Origin: Pedobacter sp. Leaf194 | GTDB taxonomy: Bacteria > Bacteroidota > Bacteroidia > Sphingobacteriales > Sphingobacteriaceae | Direction of reading: 5' to 3' | Length of the DNA: 64,000 nucleotides | NCBI RefSeq assembly: GCF_001423945.1 | Contig: NZ_LMPU01000010.1 | Span: forward strand, 186,001 to 250,000 | Part shown: piece by piece, positions 27,145-36,115 of the stretch | Numbering within the stretch: position 1 is the first letter of the stretch | Layout: each line of letters opens with the position of its first letter | Made by a program: the position numbers and the translations under genes | The notes under the pieces: model-generated | Told to the model about the DNA's origin: nothing | Databases searched by the model: none | The model's input: only the letters and a program-made list of their open reading frames with translations

Positions 27145-27513
27145 TTGCTCGCAATATTTGTTTTACTTCTTCTGTTTTGATGTGTTTTCCATAGGATTAC
27201 AGGATTTAATTCGCCTGGGGCTAACAAGGCTTTAGATGATACACAGTTTGGCTTTTTAATGCCTTGGGTTTTGCGTTAGGGATTGTAAGGGTTCAGTACC
27301 GATTTTTCATCGGTACCGTAGCGAAGCGGAGCCCTGAAAAGCCCGACCCTTGCGTAGCTTGGCGAACGCCGAAATCCAATTTAATTGGAGGTTCAGCTTT
27401 AGCGGCTCATTCAGCTTTAGCTTTTACGCCCAGCCAGCCAACTAAATATGACACCCCGCTTAAATTAATCCAAATCGAAACTTTTACCTTTAGTAATCCG
27501 TTTATACACTTAC
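27145..27513. other. 369-base intergenic region with hairpins and direct repeats
   Basis: There is no convincing gene between the PfkB and VWA genes. The region holds hairpin element B (27296-27326) and a small palindrome TCCAAT-TTA-ATTGGA (27375-27389). It also holds a 12-base direct repeat TTCAGCTTTAGC (27392-27403 and 27410-27421). A 90-codon frame crosses it but consists of translated repeat sequence. Confidence 0.65.
27296..27326 (+). repeat. Dispersed hairpin element, copy B
   Basis: Stem GTACCGA (27296-27302), loop TTTTTCA (27303-27309), stem TCGGTAC (27310-27316), then AGCGAAG with AGC at 27320. The loop and the 12-base distance to AGC match copies A and C while the stem bases differ and still pair. 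Flanking TTCAG and CTGAA can add an outer stem. Confidence 0.6.
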
Positions 27514-28611
27514 ATGAGAGGTTTTCGTTTTTCTGATTATAAGCCTGGCGATACGCCAAAAGGTGGGTTTGATGAGTTGCTGAAATTATTTAGCGAATTG
27601 CTAAATTATACAGCTGGTGATGCTGCAGAGGCTTTGAGCTGGCTGAACGAACTCGATAAACAATACAAATTAACCAACAACGATTATGGAATCGGCAATT
27701 TTATTGATGACCTGAAAGATAAAGGTTACCTGACTGAGGATAACCAATCGGGAGAATTTAAGATTACGGCCAAAACTGAACAAACAATTCGGAAATCTGC
27801 GTTGGATGAGATTTTTGGAAAGCTTAAAAAATCCGGTCGCGGTAACCATAACAGCAATCAATCTGGCATTGGAGAGGAGAAAAATGCAGACAGACGTGAG
27901 TATAGTTTCGGCGATAGCCTGGACCAGATTGACATGACTGCCTCGATTCAAAATGCCCAGATTAACCATGGCATAGGTGATTTTACGCTAACAGATCGGG
28001 ATTTAGAGGTTGAGGAAAAGGATTTTAAAACCCTAACCTCTACTGTGCTGATGATTGATATTTCGCACTCGATGATTTTGTACGGCGAAGACAGAATTAC
28101 GCCCGCAAAAAAAGTTGCAATGGCACTTGCCGAACTGATTAAAACAAAATATCCGAAAGATACTTTAGACATTGTTGTTTTTGGAAATGATGCCTGGCCA
28201 ATTACGGTGAAGGATTTACCCTACCTGCAGGTTGGCCCTTACCATACCAATACCTTTGCCGGATTAGAATTGGCTACAGATTTACTGCGCCGGCGCAAAA
28301 CGCACAACAAGCAGATTTTTATGATTACTGACGGCAAACCCACCTGCTTAAAAGAGAATGGCAAGTATTATAAAAATAGCATGGGTTTGGATAGAAAAGT
28401 GATTAACAAAACTTTGAACATGGCGGCCCAATGCAAACGTTTAAAGATTCCCATTACCACATTTATGATAGCCAAAGACCCCTACCTGCAACAATTTGTG
28501 CGGCAGTTTACCGAAATTAATGGCGGAAGGGCTTTTTACAGTTCATTAAACGGATTGGGTGAATACATTTTTGAGGATTACATTAAGAATAGAAGAAAGA
28601 CTGTAAAGTAA
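27514..28611 (+). CDS. VWA-domain protein partnered with a MoxR-type ATPase
   Basis: A 365-residue soluble protein without a signal peptide. The N-terminal 150 residues are charged and helical. The C-terminal half is a von Willebrand A domain with the metal site DISHS (182-186), the Thr in HTNTFAGL and MITDGKPT. It precedes an AAA+ ATPase, the usual two-gene arrangement of MoxR-VWA chaperone/insertase systems, related in architecture to Mg-chelatase D and I subunits. The client is unknown. Confidence 0.85.
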   Translation: MRGFRFSDYKPGDTPKGGFDELLKLFSELLNYTAGDAAEALSWLNELDKQYKLTNNDYGIGNFIDDLKDKGYLTEDNQSGEFKITAKTEQTIRKSALDEIFGKLKKSGRGNHNSNQSGIGEEKNADRREYSFGDSLDQIDMTASIQNAQINHGIGDFTLTDRDLEVEEKDFKTLTSTVLMIDISHSMILYGEDRITPAKKVAMALAELIKTKYPKDTLDIVVFGNDAWPITVKDLPYLQVGPYHTNTFAGLELATDLLRRRKTHNKQIFMITDGKPTCLKENGKYYKNSMGLDRKVINKTLNMAAQCKRLKIPITTFMIAKDPYLQQFVRQFTEINGGRAFYSSLNGLGEYIFEDYIKNRRKTVK

Positions 28612-28757
28612 GGTTGAAGCCAAGCGATTAACGGTTAAACAGAACCACAACAATAACAAACACATAAAGACATTAACAAGGAGAGATTTGAGTTTAAGTT
28701 AAGCGATGGCCGAACCTTAAACCTGGAAACTCATACCTTAAACCCTTTTTAAAAAAG

Positions 28758-30245
28758 ATGCAAGAAAAAACATTAGGCGCATTAAAAACCACAGGATATA
28801 AATCGAGGTCGGTTAAGGAAGAATTAAGAGAAAACCTGATTAAAGTTCTCAGAGATAGGAAAACAGAATTCGAAGGCATTATTGGTTATGACGAAACCGT
28901 TATTCCTGAATTGCAGACGGCCATTTTGTCTCGTCATAATATTTTGCTTTTAGGTTTACGCGGACAGGCAAAAACCCGCATTGCCCGCCTAATGGTTAAC
29001 TTGTTAGATGAGTATGTGCCTTACGTTGCAGGAAGCGAGATTTTTGATGATCCTTTAAACCCAATTTCCTGGTTCGCCAGAAATGAAATTGCCACAAAAG
29101 GCGACGAAACTGAAATTGCTTGGTTACATCGTAGCGAACGTTATACCGAAAAGTTGGCTACTCCGGATGTTACCGTTGCCGATTTAATTGGCGACGTTGA
29201 CCCTATAAAGGCTGCTACCTTGAAATTAACTTACAACGATGAACGTGTGATTCACTTTGGATTAATACCAAGGGCGCACCGCAGCATTTTTGTTATAAAC
29301 GAATTACCCGATTTACAGGCACGTATTCAAGTGGCTTTGTTCAACATGTTGCAGGAAAAAGACATACAAATTCGCGGTTTTAAATTGCGTTTGCCTTTGG
29401 ATATACAGTTTGTGTTTACCGCGAACCCTGAAGATTATACCAATCGCGGAAGTATTGTTACCCCATTAAAGGATAGAATTGAAAGTCAGATTTTAACCCA
29501 TTATCCAAAAAGTATTGAGGTATCACGCAAAATTACCTTTCAGGAAGCCAAACTGACCGAAGAACAAAAATTGAACATTGAGGCAGATGGTTTGGTGAAA
29601 GACCTTGTAGAACAAATTGCGTTTGAAGCCCGTAAAAGCGAATATATCGATCAGAAATCTGGTGTTTCTGCAAGGTTAACCATTTCTGCTTACGAAAATT
29701 TAATCAGCACTGCCGAGAGGAGAATGCTAATTGCCGGCGAGAAGAACACTTTTGTTCGTTTGTCTGACTTAGCGGGAATTATTCCTGCCATTACCGGTAA
29801 AATAGAATTGGTTTACGAAGGTGAACTGGAAGGACCTGCTCACGTTGCAACAACATTAATTGGAAAAGCTGTAAAAACCTTGTTTGCCCGTTATTTCCCG
29901 GATCCTGAAAAAGCGAAGAAAACGAAAACGGCAAATCCATATACCGAAATTACAGAATGGTTTACAGAGGGAAACAATGTTGATGTTACCGATACGTTAA
30001 CCAATGCACAATACAAAAAAGCGTTGATGTTGGTGCCAAGCTTATACGATACCGTTAAGAAATTCCATCCTAAGCTTAGCGAAAATCAAACGTTGCTTTT
30101 AATGGAATTTGTGCTTCATGGCCTTGCGGAATATTCTCAGTTAAGCAAAAACTTTTTAAATGGCGGCTTCGGATTCTCGGATATGTTTGGCAGTTTGTTT
30201 AATGCCGAATTTGATGAAGAGGAAGATGAAGATGATTTCCGGTAA
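28758..30245 (+). CDS. MoxR-like AAA+ ATPase (Mg-chelatase I-type)
   Basis: A 495-residue AAA+ protein. Walker A is GLRGQAKT (66-73), Walker B FVINE (178-182), sensor 1 TANPED (221-226), with Arg240 (PLKDRIE) as a candidate finger. The insertion ISWFARNEIATKGDETEIAWLH before Walker B, described here only by its ends, is longer than in classic MoxR. The C-terminus is acidic (EEDEDD). It follows the VWA gene by 146 bases and ends with a terminator, so the two form one unit, probably acting on a shared target. Confidence 0.87.
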   Translation: MQEKTLGALKTTGYKSRSVKEELRENLIKVLRDRKTEFEGIIGYDETVIPELQTAILSRHNILLLGLRGQAKTRIARLMVNLLDEYVPYVAGSEIFDDPLNPISWFARNEIATKGDETEIAWLHRSERYTEKLATPDVTVADLIGDVDPIKAATLKLTYNDERVIHFGLIPRAHRSIFVINELPDLQARIQVALFNMLQEKDIQIRGFKLRLPLDIQFVFTANPEDYTNRGSIVTPLKDRIESQILTHYPKSIEVSRKITFQEAKLTEEQKLNIEADGLVKDLVEQIAFEARKSEYIDQKSGVSARLTISAYENLISTAERRMLIAGEKNTFVRLSDLAGIIPAITGKIELVYEGELEGPAHVATTLIGKAVKTLFARYFPDPEKAKKTKTANPYTEITEWFTEGNNVDVTDTLTNAQYKKALMLVPSLYDTVKKFHPKLSENQTLLLMEFVLHGLAEYSQLSKNFLNGGFGFSDMFGSLFNAEFDEEEDEDDFR

Positions 30246-30271
30246 GTTTAAATATTATTTTTCTTTAATTT

Positions 30272-30300
30272 AGGCAGGTTATTTTAACCTGCCTTATTTT
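30272..30300 (+). terminator. Terminator after the AAA+ gene
   Basis: AGGCAGGTTA (30272-30281) pairs with TAACCTGCCT (30285-30294) around a TTT loop, followed by TATTTTTT. It separates the VWA/AAA pair from the metallophosphoesterase gene. Confidence 0.9.
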
Positions 30301-30326
30301 TTAATTTAAATTGAATCACCCGTTTT

Positions 30327-31568
30327 ATGGGAAGACTACCCTTTATTATTGCTGCCTGTATACTCATTACCGCATTTGATCTTTACTTTTTCAAAGCCAT
30401 TGTTTCGGTTTTCAAATGGAAACCAAAAACTAAAAAAATCTTCGGTATTTTATACTGGAGTTATAGCATTTTACTCATCATTGGTGTATTTGCGGGTATT
30501 TATCTCAATCTTTTTCTTACGCTAAGGGCCATAATTCTGGTGGCATTCTTTTTAACCGTTGCCTGTAAATTGGCCATGTTGCCTTTTTTAATTTTGGATG
30601 ATTTGCGAAGACTTTTCATCAAACTCTTCAGAAAAAAACAGGTTAACACAAATCAACCAGTTGCTGAAACTGAAGCAATTTCGCGGTCCGAGTTTTTGGT
30701 TAAAGCAGGCTTGGTTGCAGCGGCAGTTCCGCTAACTTCATTAAGTTGGGGTATTATTTCTGGCGCATACGATTACCAGGTGAGAAGGGTCAATCTGATT
30801 CTTCCAAATCTTCCTAAAGCGTTTGACGGCGTTAGATTAGGGCAAATATCAGACATCCATTCTGGCAGCTTTTACAATAAAACGGCTGTAAAAGGAGGCG
30901 TGGAAATGTTATTAGGCGAGAAACCAGACTTTATCTTTTTCACGGGCGATTTAGTGAATAACCTTACCAGAGAGGTAAGCGCATATCAGGATATTTTTTC
31001 AAAAGTAAAAGCACCGTTGGGCGTTTTCTCTTCGCTGGGAAATCATGACTACGGCGATTATTATTTCGGTAAGGAGTCATCACCAGCTAAAGTAAAAAAC
31101 CTTAAGGATATGGTTGATGTACATAAAGTTATGGGCTACGATTTGCTGATGAATGAAAATCGGCGACTTAAAGTTGACGGAGAGGAAATTGGAATTCTAG
31201 GCATAGAAAACTGGGGAATGGGCCGCTTTCCAAAATATGGAAAAATGGAGCTTGCAGTTCAAAATACTAATGATTTACCCGTTAAACTGTTGTTAAGTCA
31301 CGATCCATCGCATTGGCGTGGCGAGGTTTTGCAGAAATACCCACAAATTGATGCCATGTTTAGCGGGCACACGCACGGCATGCAATTTGGCGTTCGGCTA
31401 AAAGAATATCAATGGAGCCCCGTGCAGTACATCTATAAAGAATGGGCCGGCCTTTATAAGGAACAGAAACAACAGTTGTATGTTAACGTTGGCTACGGTT
31501 TCCTGGGCTATCCTGGACGAGTTGGTATTTTGCCCGAGATAACGATTTTTACATTAAAACGGGCTTAG
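30327..31568 (+). CDS. Membrane-anchored metallophosphoesterase
   Basis: A 413-residue calcineurin-like phosphoesterase with three to four N-terminal membrane helices (within 4-100), a further hydrophobic segment (about 123-142), then an externally placed catalytic domain. Metal ligands are visible in SDIHSG (175-180), GDLVNN (207-212), GNHD (238-241), LSHDP and SGHTHG. The layout resembles YaeI/UDP-2,3-diacylglucosamine or DNA-unrelated membrane phosphoesterases; the substrate is unknown. Confidence 0.88.
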   Translation: MGRLPFIIAACILITAFDLYFFKAIVSVFKWKPKTKKIFGILYWSYSILLIIGVFAGIYLNLFLTLRAIILVAFFLTVACKLAMLPFLILDDLRRLFIKLFRKKQVNTNQPVAETEAISRSEFLVKAGLVAAAVPLTSLSWGIISGAYDYQVRRVNLILPNLPKAFDGVRLGQISDIHSGSFYNKTAVKGGVEMLLGEKPDFIFFTGDLVNNLTREVSAYQDIFSKVKAPLGVFSSLGNHDYGDYYFGKESSPAKVKNLKDMVDVHKVMGYDLLMNENRRLKVDGEEIGILGIENWGMGRFPKYGKMELAVQNTNDLPVKLLLSHDPSHWRGEVLQKYPQIDAMFSGHTHGMQFGVRLKEYQWSPVQYIYKEWAGLYKEQKQQLYVNVGYGFLGYPGRVGILPEITIFTLKRA

Positions 31569-31606
31569 AAGCTAATCAATTCTGAATGAGTGAATTTTGA
31601 TTGAAT

Positions 31607-31671
31607 GAATGATAGAATTGTTTGCATAATCAATCGACCAAGCAATCTATCACTCAACCCTTCTATCATTC
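31607..31671. repeat. 11-bp inverted repeat between convergent genes
   Basis: GAATGATAGAA (31607-31617) and TTCTATCATTC (31661-31671) are perfect reverse complements. They lie in the gap between the metallophosphoesterase and response-regulator genes. No T-run follows the arms on either strand, so it is not a standard terminator. Confidence 0.55.
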
Positions 31672-31721
31672 CAAAAAATCTCCTTCTAAAACGCAATCAT
31701 TGCTCAGCAGGATATTAAGTT

Positions 31722-32411
31722 TTATCCTGCGTTAAAGCGGTAACCTACGCCACGAACGGTTTGCAACAGTTGCGGGTTATCAGGATTTAATTCGATCTTT
31801 TTACGCAACCGAACAATGTGCATATCTAACGTACGTGTGTTCACATCAGAATTGTAACCCCAAACCACCAGCATTAGTTCATCGCGGTTAATTACTTTAC
31901 CAGGATTGCGCAGGAAATAAAGCAGAATGCGGTTTTCTAAAATCGTAAGCTCAATTTTCTTTCCATCTCTAAATAAGGTATGGATATTTGGGTGATGCTC
32001 CATATTTCCAAAACGATGAATTTCGGCAGTATCCTTATTTACGATAAATTTAACTTTACTCTCCAGCATTGCGACCAAAACATCCATATTGAAAGGCTTC
32101 GTAATGTAATCTGATGCGCCGAAATTGTAAGCGTCGATTTTGTCTACATCCTGCGCCTTGGCGGTCATCATAATGATTAGGTTTTCAAAGCCTTGTTTCC
32201 GAACACTTTCACAAACCTCAGCGCCTTGTTTTCCAGGCATCATCCAATCTAATAAAACGATGTCGGGCTGGTCTGCAACAATCATTCTTTCACCTGCTTC
32301 GCCATCATTCGCTTCAAGCACATTGTAGCCTTCGGTTTTTAATCTGTGAGCTACTAAAAAGCGGAGATTTTCATCATCCTCTACAATTAAAATTTTTACT
32401 TCTTTAGACAT
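31722..32411 (-). CDS. OmpR-family response regulator
   Basis: A 229-residue DNA-binding regulator. The receiver domain has the acidic pair Glu11-Asp12, phospho-acceptor Asp55 (LLDWMMPG), Thr83 and Lys105 (ITKPF). The C-terminal winged helix has LTILENRILLYFL, GKVINRDELMLVVWG and RTLDMHIVRLRKKIE. It is the last gene of the operon S9-like lipoprotein, histidine kinase, regulator, 71 bases after the kinase. A hairpin (31707-31714 with 31723-31730) overlaps its stop codon. Confidence 0.93.
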   Translation of the reverse strand: MSKEVKILIVEDDENLRFLVAHRLKTEGYNVLEANDGEAGERMIVADQPDIVLLDWMMPGKQGAEVCESVRKQGFENLIIMMTAKAQDVDKIDAYNFGASDYITKPFNMDVLVAMLESKVKFIVNKDTAEIHRFGNMEHHPNIHTLFRDGKKIELTILENRILLYFLRNPGKVINRDELMLVVWGYNSDVNTRTLDMHIVRLRKKIELNPDNPQLLQTVRGVGYRFNAG

Positions 32412-32482
32412 TTATGTGTTATTATTAGGATGAAAAATTTAAGGTCGGCAAAAAATTAAATTTTCCACTGTTTCATTTCATT

Positions 32483-34150
32483 TTAGCTATTATACGGAAG
32501 AACGATTTTAAACTCTGTGCCAACGCCTACCTTGCTTTTTACAGTAATTTCGCCCTGCATAAAGTTAACCAGTTCTTTGCAAAAAGCCAAACCAAGTCCA
32601 ACGCTACCCATTTGATTATATTCGTTCTGAATTCTGAAAAACTTCTTAAATATATTATTTAATTCTGAAGATGGGATACCAATTCCTTTATCTGTAAACC
32701 TAAACACCAGAACGCCCTTTATCAGCTTAGCACTAATATTTAACTTCTTGTTACCGGGATTTGAATATTTATAAGCGTTTTCTGCCAGGTTATCAAACAA
32801 GCTCCCCAACAAAACCGGATCGGTTATAAAAGTTTTAAAGCCCGAAACCTCGTATGTAATTGCAAAATCCGGGTGCTTTAGCGTATGCGATTCTATGGTA
32901 CTTTCAATAAAGTCTTTAATATTTACCTCTTCCTGATTCAGCTTTATTGCCTTATTTTCAATCTGCGTAAAAGCCAGCAGCTTATTCATTAACCCATTCA
33001 ATTTATCGGCTTCTTCATCTAAAATTTTGCCATAAAGCTGCTGTTCCTTCTGGCTGAGTGCGGTAGCGCTCTTAATGTTATTGCCTGCAATCTTAATTAC
33101 GCTAACCGGCGTTTTAAATTCGTGTGTTAAGTTATTTACAAAATCGTATTGGAGTTTAAACATTTTACTATTGATGTTTAAATTTCTGTAAATTAAAAAT
33201 GCAACCAGTAACAGTACACCATAAACCAATAAAAGCACTAAGGCAATTGGCATAAAGTAGATAAAAATCTCTTTCTTGATGTAAGATTTTGACGAAGTAA
33301 AATATAATTTAAAATCGGAAAACGCTCCGGGCAAAGCAATTTCCGTTGTAATGTTTTCATCTGATGTATCAATAGGATCGTAGGTTAAGGGCTCTACTCT
33401 AATATTCTGATAAAGCAGCGGACGGGTATTGATGATTTTGATTTTATGCGGGTCGAGCTGAAAAACGAGCATATCCTGCTGATAAACTGGCGCCGGGTTT
33501 AACTTACTTTGCAGCATTTCTTTGTAAACCTTCAAATCTTCCCGCCTTGGAATATTTAGGTAGGTAATTTTGTTTGAAAGTACAACCGAAAAGTTAGTAA
33601 ATAATTCTTCCTGACTAGGTACTGAAGCAGTATCTAACTTATCTATAAAACGAACAAGCTTAAGCGCCATGCCGTTAAAATCGTCATCAACTTTAAAAGA
33701 ACGCGTATCAGATTCTGAAAACAGCTTAACTGAATCTGGTTTAACGGTTTTTCCAAACTGAAATATTGATTTCGGGCCTATTGAAAAATGTCCGGCATTC
33801 ATGCCATCCTTTACAGGCGTATTTCGAACTTCAGAATCGTAAAATTTAACTTTAGATATGAAAGGGAACTTAAGCGCAATTGTATCTACAAATTTAGATG
33901 CAGTGGCCGAATCTAAAAAGCCATTATAGTAAGAAACTTCGGGCATTTTATTCTGAAAGAACTCGTTGTAAGGTTTAATGCTTTCTTCCAAAACGTTAAC
34001 CTTTTCGGAAACGAACTCATTTTCGATCGACTTTTTGCTGTAGTTGAAAGCGAGAAAAAGTGAGAGAATAAAAAGTATAGAAATGAGCGCTATGAACGTA
34101 ACACTCAAAGAAAAATTCTTACGATAACCACTCTTCTTCTCCAGAGCCAT
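32483..34150 (-). CDS. Sensor histidine kinase
   Basis: A 555-residue inner-membrane kinase. Membrane helices are at about 15-36 and 295-322, enclosing a periplasmic domain of about 255 residues that I do not recognise. There is no obvious HAMP domain. The HisKA phospho-acceptor is His343 (NNLTHEFKTP). The ATPase has Asn458 (NLAENAYKYS), DKGIGIP (487-493) and GSVGLGLAFCK (515-525). The start is three bases after the stop of the S9-like gene, so the two are probably translationally coupled. It pairs with the response regulator downstream. Confidence 0.92.
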   Translation of the reverse strand: MALEKKSGYRKNFSLSVTFIALISILFILSLFLAFNYSKKSIENEFVSEKVNVLEESIKPYNEFFQNKMPEVSYYNGFLDSATASKFVDTIALKFPFISKVKFYDSEVRNTPVKDGMNAGHFSIGPKSIFQFGKTVKPDSVKLFSESDTRSFKVDDDFNGMALKLVRFIDKLDTASVPSQEELFTNFSVVLSNKITYLNIPRREDLKVYKEMLQSKLNPAPVYQQDMLVFQLDPHKIKIINTRPLLYQNIRVEPLTYDPIDTSDENITTEIALPGAFSDFKLYFTSSKSYIKKEIFIYFMPIALVLLLVYGVLLLVAFLIYRNLNINSKMFKLQYDFVNNLTHEFKTPVSVIKIAGNNIKSATALSQKEQQLYGKILDEEADKLNGLMNKLLAFTQIENKAIKLNQEEVNIKDFIESTIESHTLKHPDFAITYEVSGFKTFITDPVLLGSLFDNLAENAYKYSNPGNKKLNISAKLIKGVLVFRFTDKGIGIPSSELNNIFKKFFRIQNEYNQMGSVGLGLAFCKELVNFMQGEITVKSKVGVGTEFKIVLPYNS

Positions 34151-34153
34151 AGC

Positions 34154-36040
34154 TTACTTCTTATTCAGGTTTTCCTGTAAAAAACCTTCCAACGCTTTAT
34201 ACAACGCGGTTCTGCCTTGTTGGCGTAAAACCGGGTTGGGTCCCTCCTCTTTTTCGATGTAAGTTACAGGAACATTTCTCTTTTTAAGTTCTTTTACAAA
34301 CTGAACACCCTGAGCAACGTTAACACGCGGATCTTTAGGATTTTGAGCAATAAAAACCGGTGCTTTAAATCTATCTGCATGAAAAACCGGCGATGCGAAA
34401 CGAGTATAATCAGTATCGGTTTCCGGGTTGCCAAAAATTTCGTAATACATCTGTAAGTTAGATTTCAAGAACGGAGGTATGGTTGTTAAATAACTAAATA
34501 AACTTATCACACCAGAATTTGAGCCGCCGCAGCTATAAATATCAGGATTTTTATACAAACAGTTTAAGGCGATAAAACCACCTAAACCGTTACCGTATAT
34601 GGCTACCTTTTTCGGATTGGCTATTTTTTGTGCAATTAACCACTTTACGCCATCATTTACATCGGCCTGAATTTTATCGCTCCATTCTTTAAAGCCAGCA
34701 GCGTAAAAAGATTTGCCATATCCGGTAGAACCGCGATAATTAACCTGCAAAACCGCATAACCACGGTTGGCAAAAAACTGTACGTCGGCATTGTACCCCC
34801 ATGAATTTCTACCACCGGGTCCGTTATGAGGTAAAACAACTACAGGCAAATTCACCGGCTTTTTACCATTGGGCAAAGTCAAATAACCGTTAATGGTAAG
34901 GCCGTCGCTACTTTTATAGCTTATTGGCTTCATCTCACTCATATCCTTTTCATCAATTGAAGGATTAATATCAGCGAGCTTCTTCAGTTTATTCTGGTCG
35001 GCAACGTAAAGGAAATAAGACCCAGGATTTTTATCGGTATAAGTTCTCACAACAAAAACGTTATCACCCTTATCCTTATCCATTATACGCCATTCGGTAT
35101 TTGGCAAAAGCTTATCAATTTTCGAATACCTAACTTTTGTACTGTCATCAAGATAAAATTTTTCTTTTTTCCAGGTTTCACAAGTCACAAAAATCATTTT
35201 CTGCTTGGTTTTGGAATACTTTGCATCAACAACATTTAAAGTGTCGTTTCCAAACAGCACCTGCTTTTCCTTCCCGGTTTTTAAATCGAGGGCAACCAGT
35301 GCATTTTTATCCCTGTTTACGTTTGAAATGGCGAATAGAACATCTGCCTCATTCTCTGCAAAGGCAACAGGCTGTAAGGTAGTTTGGAAGTTGTTGGTGG
35401 TAACGGGCTTAAAAGGCAGACTTTCATTTTCGCGGTACAGCAGCGTCTCATTAACGCCATCACTCGCAACCGCAATTTTAAGTATACCTTTATTATCCGT
35501 AACCCATTCAGTTATGTTTCCCGGGTTCTTGGCTGCAATATCCATCTTACCAGTTCTCACATTTAAACGATACACATCGAAAACGGTAGAATCTCGCTTG
35601 TTTGAAGCGACAATTATATACTTATCATCAATTAACTGATCCTCTATAACCCTAAGCCGGTTCTTCTCATTTGCACTGAGCTGTTTCTGGCTTTTCCCAT
35701 CCTTACTCACCACAAAAAGGTCCGACTTCCGTTCTTTCGACTCATCTTCGGTATAATAAATAAGCTCGTTGTTGCTCGTCCAAAAGTAAAAGCTGATACT
35801 TTTTTCGTTTAAATGGGTAAGTTGTTTTACTGTTCCGGTTGCAATATCTTCTATAAAAAGATCGAGTTTTTTATCCTGAAGTTTTAAGTAGGAAAGGGAT
35901 TTTCCATCCGGAGAAACATGATAATAGGCTTTATCCTGCGTACGAAAAAAGTTATCTACAGGTATAGTTTGCTCTTGTTTATCGCCCTTACAGGCCCAAA
36001 TAAAAGCAACTAAAATCAATAGAATAATTCTTTTCAACAT
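34154..36040 (-). CDS. S9-peptidase-like lipoprotein lacking catalytic Ser and His
   Basis: A 628-residue protein with a signal helix and lipobox at Cys17 (FIWAC), a beta-propeller-like N-terminal part (about 30-365) and a C-terminal alpha/beta-hydrolase domain of the prolyl oligopeptidase family (LPHNGPGGRNSWGY, VNYRGSTGYGKSFY). The nucleophile elbow should read GxSxGG but is GNGLGG (483-488), with Gly485 in place of Ser. The catalytic Asp570 is kept (NPKDPRV). The His of the usual EGHG is Pro601 (EEGPNP). I read it as a catalytically dead relative, probably a periplasmic ligand-binding partner of the kinase encoded three bases downstream (inference). Confidence 0.85.
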   Translation of the reverse strand: MLKRIILLILVAFIWACKGDKQEQTIPVDNFFRTQDKAYYHVSPDGKSLSYLKLQDKKLDLFIEDIATGTVKQLTHLNEKSISFYFWTSNNELIYYTEDESKERKSDLFVVSKDGKSQKQLSANEKNRLRVIEDQLIDDKYIIVASNKRDSTVFDVYRLNVRTGKMDIAAKNPGNITEWVTDNKGILKIAVASDGVNETLLYRENESLPFKPVTTNNFQTTLQPVAFAENEADVLFAISNVNRDKNALVALDLKTGKEKQVLFGNDTLNVVDAKYSKTKQKMIFVTCETWKKEKFYLDDSTKVRYSKIDKLLPNTEWRIMDKDKGDNVFVVRTYTDKNPGSYFLYVADQNKLKKLADINPSIDEKDMSEMKPISYKSSDGLTINGYLTLPNGKKPVNLPVVVLPHNGPGGRNSWGYNADVQFFANRGYAVLQVNYRGSTGYGKSFYAAGFKEWSDKIQADVNDGVKWLIAQKIANPKKVAIYGNGLGGFIALNCLYKNPDIYSCGGSNSGVISLFSYLTTIPPFLKSNLQMYYEIFGNPETDTDYTRFASPVFHADRFKAPVFIAQNPKDPRVNVAQGVQFVKELKKRNVPVTYIEKEEGPNPVLRQQGRTALYKALEGFLQENLNKK

Positions 36041-36062
36041 AAATATTTTCCTAACTGGAAGA

Positions 36063-36115
36063 CAAAAATATAATAACCTAACGGCTTAACGGGCAAATAC
36101 AGTAACAATGTTACT
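36063..36115 (-). promoter_or_regulatory. Promoter and palindromic operator of the S9-like/kinase/regulator operon
   Basis: On the minus strand the -7 box TATTTTTG (36070 to 36063) is preceded, 23 bases away, by TTTG (36097 to 36094). A perfect palindrome AGTAAC-AAT-GTTACT (36101-36115) lies three bases further upstream, centred near -50, where activators bind. The half-site GTAACA recurs at 36182-36187 and, inverted, at 36239-36244 toward the divergent TPR gene. Confidence 0.55.

Noticed and set aside
27264..27536. 90-codon plus-strand frame before the VWA gene
   Set aside because: It is translated repeat sequence and overlaps the VWA start in another frame.
31722..34150. Idea that the kinase/regulator pair is PorX-PorY, the T9SS regulators
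   Set aside because: PorX carries a PglZ-type output domain; this regulator has a plain OmpR winged helix, and the partner gene is an S9-like protein.
35205..35639. 144-codon plus-strand frame inside the S9-like gene
   Set aside because: Antisense to the beta-propeller part of a full-length conserved protein.
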